Shown in pieces: positions 6,067-6,342 of a stretch of 6,342 bases of DNA. Location of the stretch: positions 1-6,342 of the forward strand of contig CADCQV010000204.1 of NCBI GenBank assembly GCA_902803625.1. The letters run 5' to 3'. This DNA comes from an uncultured Lachnospiraceae bacterium. Lineage in GTDB: Bacteria > Bacillota > Clostridia > Lachnospirales > Lachnospiraceae. Both the position numbers and the translations under genes were made by a program. The notes below the pieces were generated by a model, which was not told where the DNA came from, searched no databases, and worked only from the letters and a program-made list of their open reading frames with translations. How positions within the stretch are numbered: the first letter of the stretch is position 1; the number at the start of each line of letters is the position of its first letter.

Positions 6067-6342
6067 TTAAGGAGCGATTTTCCCATCTCTGTGCATTGAG
6101 AATTTATCCATGGGATAGTTTTCCAGATTCTTTAATATCTTTCTGCCATCTGCTCTTGAGAGCAGGGTGTTCCTTGCCTTGGTGATCTCCACCTCGGTCT
6201 TATGACGTGAAGGACCGCCCACGCATCCGCCGGGACATACCATTCCTTCTACGAAATCTTCCTGCAGTTTATTGTTTTTAAGAAGAGTAAGTGCTTTCTT
6301 GCAGTCTGAACCTCCGGCGCACTTTAAGAGTTTGATATCAGA
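6067..6342 (-). CDS. [FeFe] hydrogenase-like protein, C-terminal fragment (starts beyond the right edge)
   Basis: The last 91 codons of a minus-strand gene are present, in frame from the right edge to TAA (6069-6067). The diagnostic segment is FVEGMVCPGGCVGGPSRH, at residues 30-47 of the fragment. It matches the third H-cluster motif of [FeFe] hydrogenases (usually MACPGGC), with C36 and C40 in the positions of the two cysteines that bind the cluster. The preceding CAGGSDCKKALTLLKNNK and the GGP in place of GGGQP resemble the shorter group B-like enzymes of anaerobic Firmicutes rather than the classical clostridial hydrogenase; that assignment is from memory and tentative. The H-cluster motifs 1 and 2 and any ferredoxin domains lie outside the window, so activity cannot be judged. 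The family produces or oxidises H2 using ferredoxin. The gene ends about 12 bases before rnpB with no visible terminator. Confidence 0.75.
   Translation of the reverse strand, partial: SDIKLLKCAGGSDCKKALTLLKNNKLQEDFVEGMVCPGGCVGGPSRHKTEVEITKARNTLLSRADGRKILKNLENYPMDKFSMHRDGKIAP

Noticed and set aside
1..6342. CRISPR arrays, insertion sequences, tRNA genes, phage genes, attachment sites
   Set aside because: I saw no spaced repeats, transposase-like frames, inverted-repeat ends or cloverleaf sequences. The only repeat found is the 9-base pair in rnpB.

Overview
The window looks like a stretch of ordinary chromosome from an anaerobic Clostridia-type Firmicute, most likely Lachnospiraceae. That placement is an inference. 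It rests on a C-terminal fragment resembling the short group B-like [FeFe] hydrogenases of anaerobic Firmicutes, AGGAGG-type ribosome binding sites, a SecA of 859 residues, a type A-like RNase P RNA and intermediate base composition. No ribosomal RNA or other taxonomic marker is present to settle it.

Every gene I can support lies on the minus strand, so transcription runs from high to low coordinates. In that order: the 3' end of an [FeFe] hydrogenase-like gene (6342 to 6067); the RNase P RNA gene rnpB (about 6054 to 5643); a spermidine-synthase-fold protein of unknown activity (5604 to 4864); thioredoxin reductase trxB (4847 to 3939); a 113-base gap with a good sigma-A-type promoter and a doubtful 36-codon ORF; secA (3825 to 1246); prfB for release factor 2 (1241 to 120); and the first 39 codons of homoserine dehydrogenase hom (118 to the left edge).

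The genes are packed tightly. The spermidine-synthase-like gene and trxB are 16 bases apart, secA and prfB 4 bases, prfB and hom 1 base. The prfB and hom ribosome binding sites lie inside the last codons of the preceding gene. There are probably two transcription units that can read into each other: one starting around rnpB or just after it (spermidine-synthase-like gene, trxB) and one starting at the promoter over the trxB stop codon (secA, prfB, hom). I see no convincing intrinsic terminator in the window. The genes are mainly housekeeping: tRNA maturation (rnpB), disulfide redox (trxB), protein export (secA), translation termination (prfB) and threonine/methionine synthesis (hom). The hydrogenase fragment is the only part tied to anaerobic energy metabolism.

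I found no mobile element, CRISPR array, tRNA or phage-like gene, and no gene system that looks new. The points most worth a second look are the prfB reading frame, which lacks the programmed frameshift; the secA leader, where promoter and small ORF are mutually awkward; the way rnpB is squeezed between two genes; and an elaborated P12-region structure in the RNase P RNA.
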